NCBI RefSeq assembly: GCF_003751225.1
Contig: NZ_RJKE01000001.1
Coordinates: 2,232,001 to 2,296,000, forward strand
Direction: 5' to 3'
Length of the DNA: 64,000 bases
From: Actinocorallia herbida
GTDB taxonomy: Bacteria; Actinomycetota; Actinomycetes; Streptosporangiales; Streptosporangiaceae
Both the position numbers and the translations under genes were made by a program. The first letter of the stretch is position 1, and each line of letters begins with the position of its first letter. The notes beneath the pieces are model-generated. The model was given only the letters and a program-made list of their open reading frames with translations, ran no database searches and was not told where the DNA came from. Below are positions 1-7,952 of this stretch, one piece after another.

Positions 1-540
1 GACGTCGGCGCGGGCTGGATGGTCGCCAACACGACGCTGATGAGCGAGCGTGTCTCGATCGGCGGCCAGGCCGTGCCGCGCGAGAGCGGTGTGCTCGGCC
101 TCGTCGCCGAGGCGTGGCGGGAGCGCCCCGAGCTGCGCTCGCCCGGCGCGCACGACCGGCTGCTGTCGCTGTGGGTGAAGGCGGAGGTGACCCGGCAGAC
201 GGCGCGGCGCCTCAGCCAGTCGCTCGCCGCGGGCAAGCCGGGCCCTGAGGGCAGCGGCATGAAGCTGGCGTTCGGCGAGCTGAACCAGGCGACGACCGAC
301 TTCGAGGTCGAACTGCTGGCCGAGGAGGGCCTGCGGTACGACGAGTGGACCATGCGCCGTCCCGACAGCGTCGACTTCGCGGGCCGCGGCCCCGGCTACC
401 GGTACCTGCGGGCCAAGGGCAACTCCATCGAGGGCGGCACCTCGGAGATCCTGCGCAACATCATCGCCGAGCGCGTGCTGGGCCTGCCCGGCGAGCACCG
501 CGTCGACAAGGACATCCCCTGGAAGGACCTGCCCCGATGA
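1..540 (+). CDS. acyl-CoA dehydrogenase, C-terminal part (5' end outside window)
   Basis: The reading frame is open from base 1, so the gene starts upstream. The 179 residues seen are the C-terminal helical domain of an acyl-CoA dehydrogenase, with the GNSIEGGTSEILRN stretch that contacts flavin and precedes the usual C-terminal helix. These enzymes oxidise acyl-CoA to enoyl-CoA with FAD. The stop overlaps the next acyl-CoA dehydrogenase start (ATGA), so the two are co-translated. Adjacent, non-identical FadE pairs in actinobacteria often form alpha2beta2 enzymes for steroid or branched side-chain oxidation; that role is inference. The substrate cannot be told from this fragment. Confidence 0.9.
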   Translation, partial: DVGAGWMVANTTLMSERVSIGGQAVPRESGVLGLVAEAWRERPELRSPGAHDRLLSLWVKAEVTRQTARRLSQSLAAGKPGPEGSGMKLAFGELNQATTDFEVELLAEEGLRYDEWTMRRPDSVDFAGRGPGYRYLRAKGNSIEGGTSEILRNIIAERVLGLPGEHRVDKDIPWKDLPR

Positions 541-1574
541 GCGACCTGCTTTACAGCGAGCTGGAAGAGGAGCTGCGCTCCGGGGTGCGCCGCGCGCTGC
601 GGGAGCGGGCGGACTGGCAGCAGGTGCTGGCCTGGACCGAGAGCGGCGAGACCGCTTACTCGGGCCTGTGGAAGGTCGTGGCGGCCGGGCTGGGCACCGC
701 CGGCCTGGCGGTGCCCGAGGACAAGGGCGGGGCGGGCGCGTCCTGGCGCGAGGTCGCGGTCGTGCTGGAGGAGCTGGGCCGGGCCGCCGCGCCCGTCCCG
801 TACTTCGGCTCGGCGGTCCTCGGCGTCGCGGCGCTGCTGGAGGGCGACGATCCCGCGCTGCTGGAGGCCGCGGCCTCCGGCGAGCGGGTCGTGACGCTCG
901 CGGTGCCCTTCGGCGCGCACAGGCCGGGGCCGCAGGGCCCGGTGGTGGCGGGCGTGGCCGACGCCGTCACCGCCGACGTCCTCCTGCTCCCCGAGGAGGA
1001 CGGCCTGTACGCCTACGACGCGTCGGACGTCTCGGTCACCCCGGTCGTCAGCCTCGACCAGACCAGGCCGCTCGCCGACCTGGACTTCACCGGCGCGTCC
1101 GGAAGGCGCGTCGCGGGCCCCGAGACCGCAGGGAGGGCCTGGACGATCGGGGCCGCCCTCCTGGCCTCCGAGCAGCTGGGCGTGGCCGAGCAGTGCCTGG
1201 AGACGACGGTCGAGTACGTGAAGACACGGCACCAGTTCGCCCGTCCGATCGGCTCCTACCAGGCCGTCAAGCACCGGCTGGCCGACCTGTGGCTGACCGT
1301 CGCGCAGGCCCGCGCGGCGGCCCGCTACGCGGCGTCCTGCGCGGCGACCGGGGATCCGGACCTCGCGGTGGCGGCCGCCGTGGCCCAGTCGCACTGCTCG
1401 GAGGCCGCGCTGCGCGCCGCCGAGGAGTGCGTGCAGCTGCACGGCGGCATCGGCTTCACCTGGGAGGCCCCGGCGCACCTGTGGCTGAAGCGCGCCAAGG
1501 CCCTGTCGCTGGCGCTGGGCGCGCCGCACAGGCACCGGGCGACCCTCGCCGAGCTGGTCGACCTGCCGCTGTGA
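537..1574 (+). CDS. acyl-CoA dehydrogenase family protein
   Basis: This 345-aa protein begins at the ATG overlapping the preceding stop. The helical C-terminal domain shows the family motifs RHQFARPIGSYQAVKHRLAD and QLHGGIGFTWE. The N-terminal half is shorter and more divergent than in a classical 380-390 aa enzyme, as is common for the smaller subunit of heteromeric FadE pairs. Together with the upstream gene it probably forms a two-subunit acyl-CoA dehydrogenase. In-frame sequence upstream of 537 (from 345) lies inside the previous gene and is not part of the protein. Substrate unknown. Confidence 0.88.
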   Translation: MSDLLYSELEEELRSGVRRALRERADWQQVLAWTESGETAYSGLWKVVAAGLGTAGLAVPEDKGGAGASWREVAVVLEELGRAAAPVPYFGSAVLGVAALLEGDDPALLEAAASGERVVTLAVPFGAHRPGPQGPVVAGVADAVTADVLLLPEEDGLYAYDASDVSVTPVVSLDQTRPLADLDFTGASGRRVAGPETAGRAWTIGAALLASEQLGVAEQCLETTVEYVKTRHQFARPIGSYQAVKHRLADLWLTVAQARAAARYAASCAATGDPDLAVAAAVAQSHCSEAALRAAEECVQLHGGIGFTWEAPAHLWLKRAKALSLALGAPHRHRATLAELVDLPL

Positions 1575-1712
1575 CGCGTCCGCTCTGAGCGGATCGCGGC
1601 GTCGTCCTTCGAGGGGACCTACCGTGCGCCGGACCCGGCGTGGCACGATTCCCGGTGGCGCGACCGCCGTCCCGTACGGCGGCCTTCCCCGGCGCACGGA
1701 GGTGCCCTCTCG

Positions 1713-2168
1713 ATGACCGATCAGACACTCCAGCTGCTCGACCGGATGGAGATCGCGGACCTGCTGGCCCGCTACGGCCTCGCCGTGGACACCGGCAGAT
1801 GGTCGCTCCTCGACACGGTCTTCGCCCCCGACGCGGTCCTGGACTACACCGCGACGGGCGGCGCCAAGGGCGGCCTCGCCGAGGTGCGCGGGTGGCTGAG
1901 CGAGGTGCTCCCGGCCTTCCCCGGCCGGCTCCACCTGCTCGGCCCGCCCGCGATCGCCTTCGACGGCGACCGGGACGAACCCGCGTTCGCGGGCGTCACC
2001 GTGGCGTTCACCGACACCCTCGCCCCGTCCCGCGAGGCGCTCGGCGGCCGGCACACCCAGGGCCTCATCCAGGGCGGCGGCTACTACCACCACCGGATGG
2101 AGCGCACCCCGTCCGGCTGGCGCAGCCGCGAACTCGTCGTGGAGCAGACCTGGCGCGTCTTCCACTGA
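1713..2168 (+). CDS. SnoaL-like / nuclear transport factor 2 fold protein
   Basis: A 151-aa alpha+beta-barrel protein of the SnoaL-like type. The N-terminal helix (LLDRMEIADLLARYGLAVD), the DxxFAPDAVLDY segment and a final strand with RELVVEQTWRVF are typical. Members act as small dehydratases, isomerases or hydroxylation helpers, often in polyketide or lipid breakdown. The 138-bp gap after the acyl-CoA dehydrogenases and the shared strand suggest a link to acyl or steroid catabolism, but substrate and catalytic residues cannot be assigned. Confidence 0.75.
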   Translation: MTDQTLQLLDRMEIADLLARYGLAVDTGRWSLLDTVFAPDAVLDYTATGGAKGGLAEVRGWLSEVLPAFPGRLHLLGPPAIAFDGDRDEPAFAGVTVAFTDTLAPSREALGGRHTQGLIQGGGYYHHRMERTPSGWRSRELVVEQTWRVFH

Positions 2169-2190
2169 GCCACGGCGCCGCCCGGCGGGG

Positions 2191-3480
2191 CTACTCCTCG
2201 ACGCGGCGGCGCCTGGTCCGGCGCGGGTAGGCGCGGGCGGTCTCGGCGAGCCGGGCGGAGTGCTCGGCCTGCTTGCGCCAGTGCCCGTACGCCTCGCCGC
2301 GCTGGGCGAGCGTGTCGAGCCGCTTCATCGTCTGGACGGGGATGAAGGCCGGGTCGGCGTCGCGCCAGGGCGTGCCGGGCAGCGGCATGAAGGTGTGCGT
2401 GTGGATGCGCGCGCCGAGGTCCACGAGGTCCTCGGCGAGCCTGAGGGAGTCGGCCTGGTCGGCCGCGTCCTCGCCGGGCATGCCGAACATGAAGTCCACA
2501 TTGACCCGGAACCCGTGCTCGACGGCGATGCGGACGGCGTCCCGGACGGGTCCGGCGCCATGGCCGCGCCCGGAGGCGGCGAGGATCTTGTCGGAGCCGG
2601 ACTGCGCGCCGATGATGATGTTGTCGTTGTTCACGTACCGCCGCAGCAGCACCATCGCCTCGGGCGTGACGTGCTCGGGCCGCACCTCGGACGGGAAGCT
2701 GCCGAAGAAGATGCGCCCGTCGTCCGGAAGCTCCTCGCGCACCCCCGACAGCAGCTCCTCGACCTTGGCCAGATCGGCGTCCGGCCCCGGCGTCCCGTAG
2801 GACAGCGACGTGGGCGTGATGAACCTGACGTCCTTGAGCCCGAACACGCGCATCTGCCGCACATGCGCGCGGACGCTCTCGACCGACCGGTGCCGGAACT
2901 GCCCGCCGAACATGAACGGCGTCTGGCAGAAGCGGCAGGCGTACCGGCATCCGCGGGTGAGCTCGATCGGGCCGACGTGCCGGCGCACGGCGGGGAAGGA
3001 CCGGTGGGCGTCCAGGGGGAGCTGGGGCGCGGGACGGGTGCGCAGGGCGACGCCGTCGTGGTCGCGCAGGGCCAGGCCCGGCACGTCGCGCAGGGGCGTG
3101 TCCGCGCGCAGGGCGGCGACGAGGGAGACGATCGTGGACTCGCCTTCGCCGATCCCCGCGAGGTCCCAGCCGGAGTCCAGGACGTGCTGCGGCTCGGCCG
3201 TGGCGTGGACGCCGCCCGCGATGTGCAGCACGTCGGGGCCGTCGGCGAGGGCGCGGACGGCGGCGAGTTCGGCGGTCATCGCCGCGGCGTCGGGGGAGTA
3301 GAACGACCACAGCACGAGGACCCGGGTGCCCGCGGCCGCGGCGATGTGCCCGGCGGTCTCCTCCGGGCTCGTGCCGTAGCGCAGCGTGCAGGACTCGCCG
3401 GACTCCTCGAGGGCCGCGAGCAGGGCGTGAATCCCGTACGTCACCGCTTTGCGGTACCGGGCCACCACGGTCACTTCCAT
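2191..3480 (-). CDS. B12-binding-domain radical SAM protein (MJ_1487-like)
   Basis: A 429-aa protein. The N-terminal ~150 residues look like a cobalamin-binding Rossmann fold (LVLWSFYSPDA, HIAGGVHATAEPQ). The radical SAM core follows with the 4Fe-4S motif CRYACRFC and the later NVDFMFGMPGED strand typical of these barrels. It resembles the B12-binding/radical SAM family first seen in archaea (MJ_1487 type), whose reaction is unknown; members in general methylate or rearrange unactivated carbons. The start at 3480 is chosen because the domain begins there (MEVTVVARYRK) and the longer in-frame extension runs through the divergent promoter. It stands alone, convergent to the SnoaL gene and divergent from the SDR. 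Confidence 0.8.
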   Translation of the reverse strand: MEVTVVARYRKAVTYGIHALLAALEESGESCTLRYGTSPEETAGHIAAAAGTRVLVLWSFYSPDAAAMTAELAAVRALADGPDVLHIAGGVHATAEPQHVLDSGWDLAGIGEGESTIVSLVAALRADTPLRDVPGLALRDHDGVALRTRPAPQLPLDAHRSFPAVRRHVGPIELTRGCRYACRFCQTPFMFGGQFRHRSVESVRAHVRQMRVFGLKDVRFITPTSLSYGTPGPDADLAKVEELLSGVREELPDDGRIFFGSFPSEVRPEHVTPEAMVLLRRYVNNDNIIIGAQSGSDKILAASGRGHGAGPVRDAVRIAVEHGFRVNVDFMFGMPGEDAADQADSLRLAEDLVDLGARIHTHTFMPLPGTPWRDADPAFIPVQTMKRLDTLAQRGEAYGHWRKQAEHSARLAETARAYPRRTRRRRVEE

Positions 3481-3530
3481 AGCCACGCAGGGTACCGGCA
3501 TCCGCCGCGCGGACCGGGTCTGGCGCTTAC

Positions 3531-3545
3531 TAGACGGATCGTCTA
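3531..3545. promoter_or_regulatory. palindromic operator upstream of the SDR gene
   Basis: TAGACG-GAT-CGTCTA is a perfect 6-bp inverted repeat with a 3-bp spacer, 46 bp before the SDR start and in the divergent gap with the radical SAM gene. The form is typical of TetR-family operators. The cognate regulator is not obvious in the window. Confidence 0.6.
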
Positions 3546-3590
3546 AGATCCGGACCGTCCCAGTCAGAACCGGAGAAACGCGGAGGCGGC

Positions 3591-4451
3591 ATGAGCGGCG
3601 CAAAGGTGGCGGTGGTGACGGGCGCGGCCCGCGGGCTGGGTGAGCTGATCGCGCTCAGGCTCGCCGGGAAGGGCTTCCGGCTGGCCCTGGTCGGGCTGGA
3701 GCCGGAGGAGCTGGCCCGGGTCGCCGAGAAGTGCGGGAACGGCGCGGAGTCCTGGAAGGCCGACGTCACCGACGACGCGGCGATGGTCGCGGTCGCCGCC
3801 GAGGTGGTCGAGCGCTTCGGCCGGGTGGACGTGGTCGTCGCCAACGCGGGCATCGCCACGGGCGGCCCCGTGGAGCTGTCGGACCCGGCCACGTTCAACC
3901 GCGTCATCCAGGTGAACCTCATCGGCAGCGTCACGACCGCGCGCGCCTTCCTGCCCGCGCTGCGCCGGTCGAAGGGCTACTTCTTCCAGGTCGCGTCCCT
4001 CGCCGCGCTGACGGCCGCGCCGATGATGGCGGCCTACTGCGCCAGCAAGGCGGGCGTGGAGGCGTTCGCGCACTCCCTGCGCGCGGAGGTCGCCCGCTAC
4101 GGCGTCGGCGTGGGCGTCGGCTACCTCAGCTGGACCGACACCGACATGGTCCGCGGCGCCGACGAGGACAAGGCGCTCGGCGAGCTGCGCGCCCAGATGC
4201 CGTGGCCGACCGGCAAGACCTACCCGCTGGCCCCGACCGTCGACCGCCTCGTCGCGGGGATCCTGCGGCGCCGTCCGCAGGTGTACGGCCAGTGGTGGCT
4301 GCCGGGGCTGCGCTACATGCGCCCGCTCATCCCCGCGATCGTGACGAGCCAGGCGGGCAAGATGCTCGCGGGCTTCGACGAGAAGTGGGCGGCCGCGAGC
4401 GGGAAGAACCGCCTGGTCGGCGCGGGCGGGGCGGCCGACGAGAAGCGCTGA
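3591..4451 (+). CDS. short-chain dehydrogenase/reductase (SDR)
   Basis: A 286-aa NAD(P)-dependent oxidoreductase of the classical SDR family. The cofactor loop TGAARGLG, the NAG motif (VVANAGIA) and the active-site YCASK (Tyr and Lys) are all present, with a Ser-containing strand (VASLAALTAAP) before them. A C-terminal tail of about 40 residues after the core is rich in Trp/Tyr and may contact membrane or substrate. Substrate unknown. A palindromic operator at 3531-3545 suggests ligand-controlled expression. Confidence 0.88.
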   Translation: MSGAKVAVVTGAARGLGELIALRLAGKGFRLALVGLEPEELARVAEKCGNGAESWKADVTDDAAMVAVAAEVVERFGRVDVVVANAGIATGGPVELSDPATFNRVIQVNLIGSVTTARAFLPALRRSKGYFFQVASLAALTAAPMMAAYCASKAGVEAFAHSLRAEVARYGVGVGVGYLSWTDTDMVRGADEDKALGELRAQMPWPTGKTYPLAPTVDRLVAGILRRRPQVYGQWWLPGLRYMRPLIPAIVTSQAGKMLAGFDEKWAAASGKNRLVGAGGAADEKR

Positions 4452-4521
4452 CGCGCCGGGGCGCGGCCGCGCCGGGCGAGGAAGGCGGGCGGTCTTCTGG
4501 GGCCCCGGTCTGGACGGCGAA

Positions 4522-4556
4522 TGTAGGTAAGGCTTACCTTCGTAAGGCTTACCTAA
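4522..4556. promoter_or_regulatory. tandem iron boxes (DtxR/IdeR type)
   Basis: Two adjacent palindromes share the core GTAAGGCTTAC. The first, AGGTAAGGCTTACCT (4525-4539), is a perfect 15-bp palindrome; the second is centred at 4547 and followed by CTAA. Their centres are 15 bp apart. They match the known DtxR/IdeR/DmdR consensus (TTAGGTTAGGCTAACCTAA) and lie about 35 bp before the N-hydroxylase start, so iron-dependent repression is expected. Confidence 0.85.
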
Positions 4557-4591
4557 GTTCATTTTTCGCCGGCTCGTGTGAAAGGGCGCCC

Positions 4592-5866
4592 ATGACCAGC
4601 ACCGCAGAGCATGTCCACGACCTGGTGGGGATCGGTTTCGGTCCCTCCAACCTCGCTCTGGCGATCGCCTTGCGCGAAGAGGGCGGTGACCTCGACGCGG
4701 TCTTCCTCGAGCGGCAGCCCGCGTTCGGCTGGCATCGCGGCATGCTCATCGAGGGCACCACGATGCAGGTCTCGTTCCTCAAGGACCTCGCGACGATGCG
4801 GAACCCGTCGAGCTCCTTCAGCTTCCTGCACTACCTGAAGGAGCGCGGCAGGCTCGTCGACTTCATCAACCACAAGACGATGTTCCCGTCGCGGTTGGAG
4901 TTCCACGACTACCTCGAGTGGGCGGCCGCGAGATTCACCGACCAGGTGGAGTACGGGACCGAGGTGCTCGCGGTCCGGCCCGTCGTCGAGGACGGCGCCG
5001 TGGTGGCGTGCGAGATCGTGGCCACCAAGGACGGCGAGACCGTGGTGCGCCGGGCCCGCAACCTGGTGATCGCCACCGGGCTCGAGCCCGCCGTGCCCGC
5101 CGGGATCGCGCTGGGCGACCGGGTGTGGCACAGCCACGAGCTGCTGCGCCGCCTGCCCGGGCTGCGCGGCCCGCGCAGGCTGCTGGTGCTGGGCGCGGGG
5201 CAGAGCGGCGCGGAGGTCGTCGACCACCTGCACCAGTCCTACCCCGACACCGAGGTGTGCGCGGTCTTCGCCAAGTACGGCTACACCCCGGCCGACGACA
5301 GCAGCTTCGCCAACCGCATCTTCGACCCGGCCGCGGTGGACCACTTCCACTACGCGCCCGAGGACGTGAAGCGGATGCTGCTGGACTACCACGGGTCCAC
5401 CAACTACTCCGTCGTCGACCTCGACCTCATCGACGAGCTGTACCGGCGCGTCTACCAGGAGAAGGTGCAGGGCAAGGAGCGGCTCCGCATCCTCAACGTC
5501 TCGCGGGTCCTGGACCTCACCGAGCACGCCGACGGCGTCAGCGCGCTGGTGGAGTACCTGCCTACGGGTGAGCGGACCGTCCTGGAAGCCGACGCCCTGG
5601 TCTGCGCGACCGGCTACCGCAGCCGCGACCCCCTCGGCATGCTCGGCGACCTCGCCGCCCACTGCGTGCGGCGCCCCGACGGAGGCCCGGACATCGCCCG
5701 CGACTACCGCATCGCCACCGCCCCCGAGGTGCGCTGCGGCATCTACCTCCAGGGCGCGACCGAGCGGACGCACGGGCTCGGCTCGACCCTGCTGTCCAAC
5801 ACCGCGGTGCGGGCCGGGGAGATCGTGCAGTCCCTCGTGCGCGCCCGGCGGCTCGTGACGGTCTGA
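4592..5866 (+). CDS. L-lysine/L-ornithine N-monooxygenase (siderophore type)
   Basis: A 424-aa flavin- and NADPH-dependent N-hydroxylating monooxygenase of the IucD/SidA/PvdA class. The FAD loop GFGPSNLALAIAL is at the N-terminus, the NADPH loop GAGQSGAEV near the middle, and the conserved ATGYRSRD motif towards the C-terminus. It makes the N-hydroxy amino acid used in hydroxamate siderophores. The ATG at 4592 sits just after the two iron boxes and starts the domain, so I prefer it to the long upstream frame. No NRPS, acyltransferase or siderophore transporter is next to it, so the rest of the pathway must be elsewhere. Whether lysine or ornithine is used cannot be read from sequence. Confidence 0.9.
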   Translation: MTSTAEHVHDLVGIGFGPSNLALAIALREEGGDLDAVFLERQPAFGWHRGMLIEGTTMQVSFLKDLATMRNPSSSFSFLHYLKERGRLVDFINHKTMFPSRLEFHDYLEWAAARFTDQVEYGTEVLAVRPVVEDGAVVACEIVATKDGETVVRRARNLVIATGLEPAVPAGIALGDRVWHSHELLRRLPGLRGPRRLLVLGAGQSGAEVVDHLHQSYPDTEVCAVFAKYGYTPADDSSFANRIFDPAAVDHFHYAPEDVKRMLLDYHGSTNYSVVDLDLIDELYRRVYQEKVQGKERLRILNVSRVLDLTEHADGVSALVEYLPTGERTVLEADALVCATGYRSRDPLGMLGDLAAHCVRRPDGGPDIARDYRIATAPEVRCGIYLQGATERTHGLGSTLLSNTAVRAGEIVQSLVRARRLVTV

Positions 5867-5880
5867 CCCGGACTCCTCGC

Positions 5881-5907
5881 GACGGACGGGCCGCGTGCCC
5901 GTCCGTC
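5881..5907. terminator. hairpin between convergent genes
   Basis: A perfect 10-bp stem (GACGGACGGG / CCCGTCCGTC) with a 7-nt loop lies between the N-hydroxylase stop and the TetR stop and can serve both directions. There is no clear T-tract, as is usual in this GC range. Confidence 0.6.
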
Positions 5908-6442
5908 AGCCGTCGATGAGCGCCTGGACGGCCGGGGCGTACCGGCCGATGACCTCGGCGGGGTCGGCGGCCATGATCGCGCCCTGCTTGTGCAGGCTCA
6001 GCACGGTGCTGAGCCCGAGGAACTGCGCCCACACCAGCTCCGCGCGCAGCGCCGCGCGCGGGCCGGGGAGCAGCGCGGCGAGGCGGTCGGTGGCCTGCTC
6101 GCGGAAGCGGCGCAGCAGCAGCTCCCGCTCGTCGCCCGCGCCGATGCCGAACACCACCCGGATGAGCGGCGGGGGCAGGTCCCGGTGCCGGACCATGACC
6201 GCGGTCTCCACGAGGTGGCGGCCGAGGTCGGCGAGCGGGACCGCGAGCAGCGCCTCGACGTCGCCGGAGAAGTCCGCGACCGCCTCGAACAGCTGCTCCT
6301 TGCCGCCGAAGTGCTTGACGATGAGGGCGGCGCTCACCCCCGCCTCGGCCGCGATGGCGCGCAGCGTCACCATGTCGTACGGGTGGAAGGCGAACGCCCG
6401 GCGGGCGGCCCGCAGGATCGCGGTGCGGCCCGAGTCGCTCAC
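5906..6442 (-). CDS. TetR family transcriptional regulator
   Basis: A 178-aa regulator with an N-terminal helix-turn-helix (LRAIAAEAGVSAALIVKHFGGKEQLFEAV) and a helical ligand-binding C-terminus. It starts with a GTG that overlaps the stop of the MFS gene by 4 bp (GTGA), so both come from one transcript. By analogy with exporter/TetR pairs it probably represses its own operon through the palindrome at 7853-7870. Effector unknown. Confidence 0.88.
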   Translation of the reverse strand: MSDSGRTAILRAARRAFAFHPYDMVTLRAIAAEAGVSAALIVKHFGGKEQLFEAVADFSGDVEALLAVPLADLGRHLVETAVMVRHRDLPPPLIRVVFGIGAGDERELLLRRFREQATDRLAALLPGPRAALRAELVWAQFLGLSTVLSLHKQGAIMAADPAEVIGRYAPAVQALIDG

Positions 6443-7845
6443 GCGGGCTCCGCGACGGGCTCGACCAGGGGGGCGCGCACGGCGAGCGGGCGGCGAGGCA
6501 CCATCAGCGCGAGCACCAGGGCGCAGACCGCGGCGGCGCCGGCGATGAGGAAGATGAGCAGGTACGCGTCGAGGCTGGGATCGCCGCCGATGACCAGGTG
6601 GCTGAGCACCGCGGCGCTCATCGCGCTGGACCCGGCCTGCCCGACCATCCGCATGAGCGTGTTGACGCCCGTCGCCTCGCCCGTCTCGCTGACCGGGATG
6701 GCGCCCATGATCAGCACCGGGAGCGCGGAGTAGGCCAGGGCGGTGCCGATGGCGACAACGGTGGCTCCCAGGATGATCGACCACAGGACGTGGCTCGCGG
6801 CGTATCGGACCACATAGCCTAGCGCGATCACGATCGAGGCCAGGGCGACGGTGGTCTTCGCGCCGCGCCGGTTGGTGAGGCGCGCCGAGACCGGCGCGAG
6901 GAACGCCATCGCCAGGCCGCCGGGCAGCAGGCACAGGCCGCCCGCCACGATCGACAGGCCGAGGCCGTAGCCGGTGCTCTCCGGCTCCTGCACGAGCTGC
7001 GCGGTCGACAGCGAGTTGGCGTAGAAGGCGAAGCCGACGAACAGCGCGGCGAGGTTGGCCAGCAGCACCGCGGGCCGGGCCGCGACGCGCAGGTCGAGCA
7101 GCGGCGCGGGACGGCGCAGCTCGTACCGGCCCCAGACGAGCGCGAGCACCAGGGCGGCGCCGGCGAGGCCGAGCGTCGAGGGCGCGGTGAAGCCCCAGTC
7201 GGGGCCCTTGGTGACCGCCAGCATCAGGCACACCAGGATCGCGGTCAGCCCGACCGCGCCCGGGTAGTCGAACCGCTGGTGCGCGGCGCGCGGCGACTCC
7301 GGCACCGCCCAGCGGACGAGCAGCAGCACGCCGAAGGCGGCGACCGCGCACACCCAGAACATGGCGTGCCAGCTCACGTACTCGATGACGAACGCGGCGA
7401 TCGGCAGTCCGATGGCCGCGCCGATGCCGATGGTCGCGCTCATCAGCGCGACCCCTCCGGCGACCCGCTCGGGCGGCAGCTCGTCGCGCAGGATGCTGAT
7501 GCCGAGCGGGGTCGCGGCGAGGCCGACGCCCTGGAGGGCCCGGCCGAGGATGAGCAGCGGAAGCATGGAGGACAGCGCGCAGACCAGGGACCCGACGACC
7601 ACCACGGCCAGCGCCCAGAGCAGGACGCGCCGCCTGCCGTACATGTCGCCCGCGCGGCCGAGGAGCGGAGTGGCGACGGAGCCGCTGAGCAGGGTCGCGG
7701 TGACGACCCAGCTGACGTCCGCGGGCGCGCTCCCGGTGATCTCCGGCAGGGTCGGCAGCATCGGGACGGTGATCGTCTGCATCAGCGCGACGACGGTGCC
7801 CGAGGAGGCGAGAACCGTGGTGATGGGGGGTGTACGTCTGTTCAC
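6439..7845 (-). CDS. MFS drug-exporter-type transporter (DHA2, 14 TM)
   Basis: A 468-aa integral membrane protein of the major facilitator superfamily. The family A-motif follows TM2 (GRAGDMYGRRRVLL) and an antiporter-like GGVALMSATIGIGAAIGLPIAAF segment is in TM5. The length and number of hydrophobic segments fit the 14-TM DHA2 drug:H+ antiporters. The frame starts at GTG 7845; no in-frame ATG exists nearby and the leader is very short. The gene is coupled to the TetR gene that follows it, implying inducible efflux. Substrate unknown. Confidence 0.88.
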   Translation of the reverse strand: MNRRTPPITTVLASSGTVVALMQTITVPMLPTLPEITGSAPADVSWVVTATLLSGSVATPLLGRAGDMYGRRRVLLWALAVVVVGSLVCALSSMLPLLILGRALQGVGLAATPLGISILRDELPPERVAGGVALMSATIGIGAAIGLPIAAFVIEYVSWHAMFWVCAVAAFGVLLLVRWAVPESPRAAHQRFDYPGAVGLTAILVCLMLAVTKGPDWGFTAPSTLGLAGAALVLALVWGRYELRRPAPLLDLRVAARPAVLLANLAALFVGFAFYANSLSTAQLVQEPESTGYGLGLSIVAGGLCLLPGGLAMAFLAPVSARLTNRRGAKTTVALASIVIALGYVVRYAASHVLWSIILGATVVAIGTALAYSALPVLIMGAIPVSETGEATGVNTLMRMVGQAGSSAMSAAVLSHLVIGGDPSLDAYLLIFLIAGAAAVCALVLALMVPRRPLAVRAPLVEPVAEPA

Positions 7846-7852
7846 CCATCAA

Positions 7853-7870
7853 GGTAAACATATGTTCACC
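7853..7870. promoter_or_regulatory. palindromic operator for the MFS/TetR operon
   Basis: GGTAAACATATGTTCACC is an 18-bp palindrome with one mismatched pair, located 8-25 bp upstream of the MFS start where the promoter must be. It is a good candidate for the autoregulatory site of the TetR protein at 5906-6442. Confidence 0.65.
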
Positions 7871-7882
7871 CGCGGGCCGGGG

Positions 7883-7914
7883 AAAAGCCGGGTGAGCTGT
7901 GTCTCATCACCCGG
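7883..7914 (-). terminator. intrinsic terminator of the deacetylase gene
   Basis: On the minus strand an 8-bp stem CCGGGTGA/TCACCCGG with an 11-nt loop is followed by CTTTTCC. It lies downstream of the deacetylase and upstream of the MFS promoter, so it separates the two co-directional genes. Confidence 0.6.
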
Positions 7915-7952
7915 TCTCCGGGACGGAGGCCGGGCGCGCCGTGCGAAGGCCG

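Noticed and set aside
396-2165. 589-aa minus-strand open frame opposite the acyl-CoA dehydrogenase genes
   Set aside because: A shadow of high-GC third-position bias; Arg/Gly-rich with no domain, while the plus strand has clear families.
3731-4591. Long in-frame extension of the N-hydroxylase back through the SDR gene
   Set aside because: It crosses the SDR stop region and both iron boxes, and the FAD domain starts at 4592.
4522-5866. Start of a siderophore biosynthesis cluster
   Set aside because: Neighbours are an SDR and an MFS/TetR pair; no NRPS, IucA/C-like or uptake gene follows.
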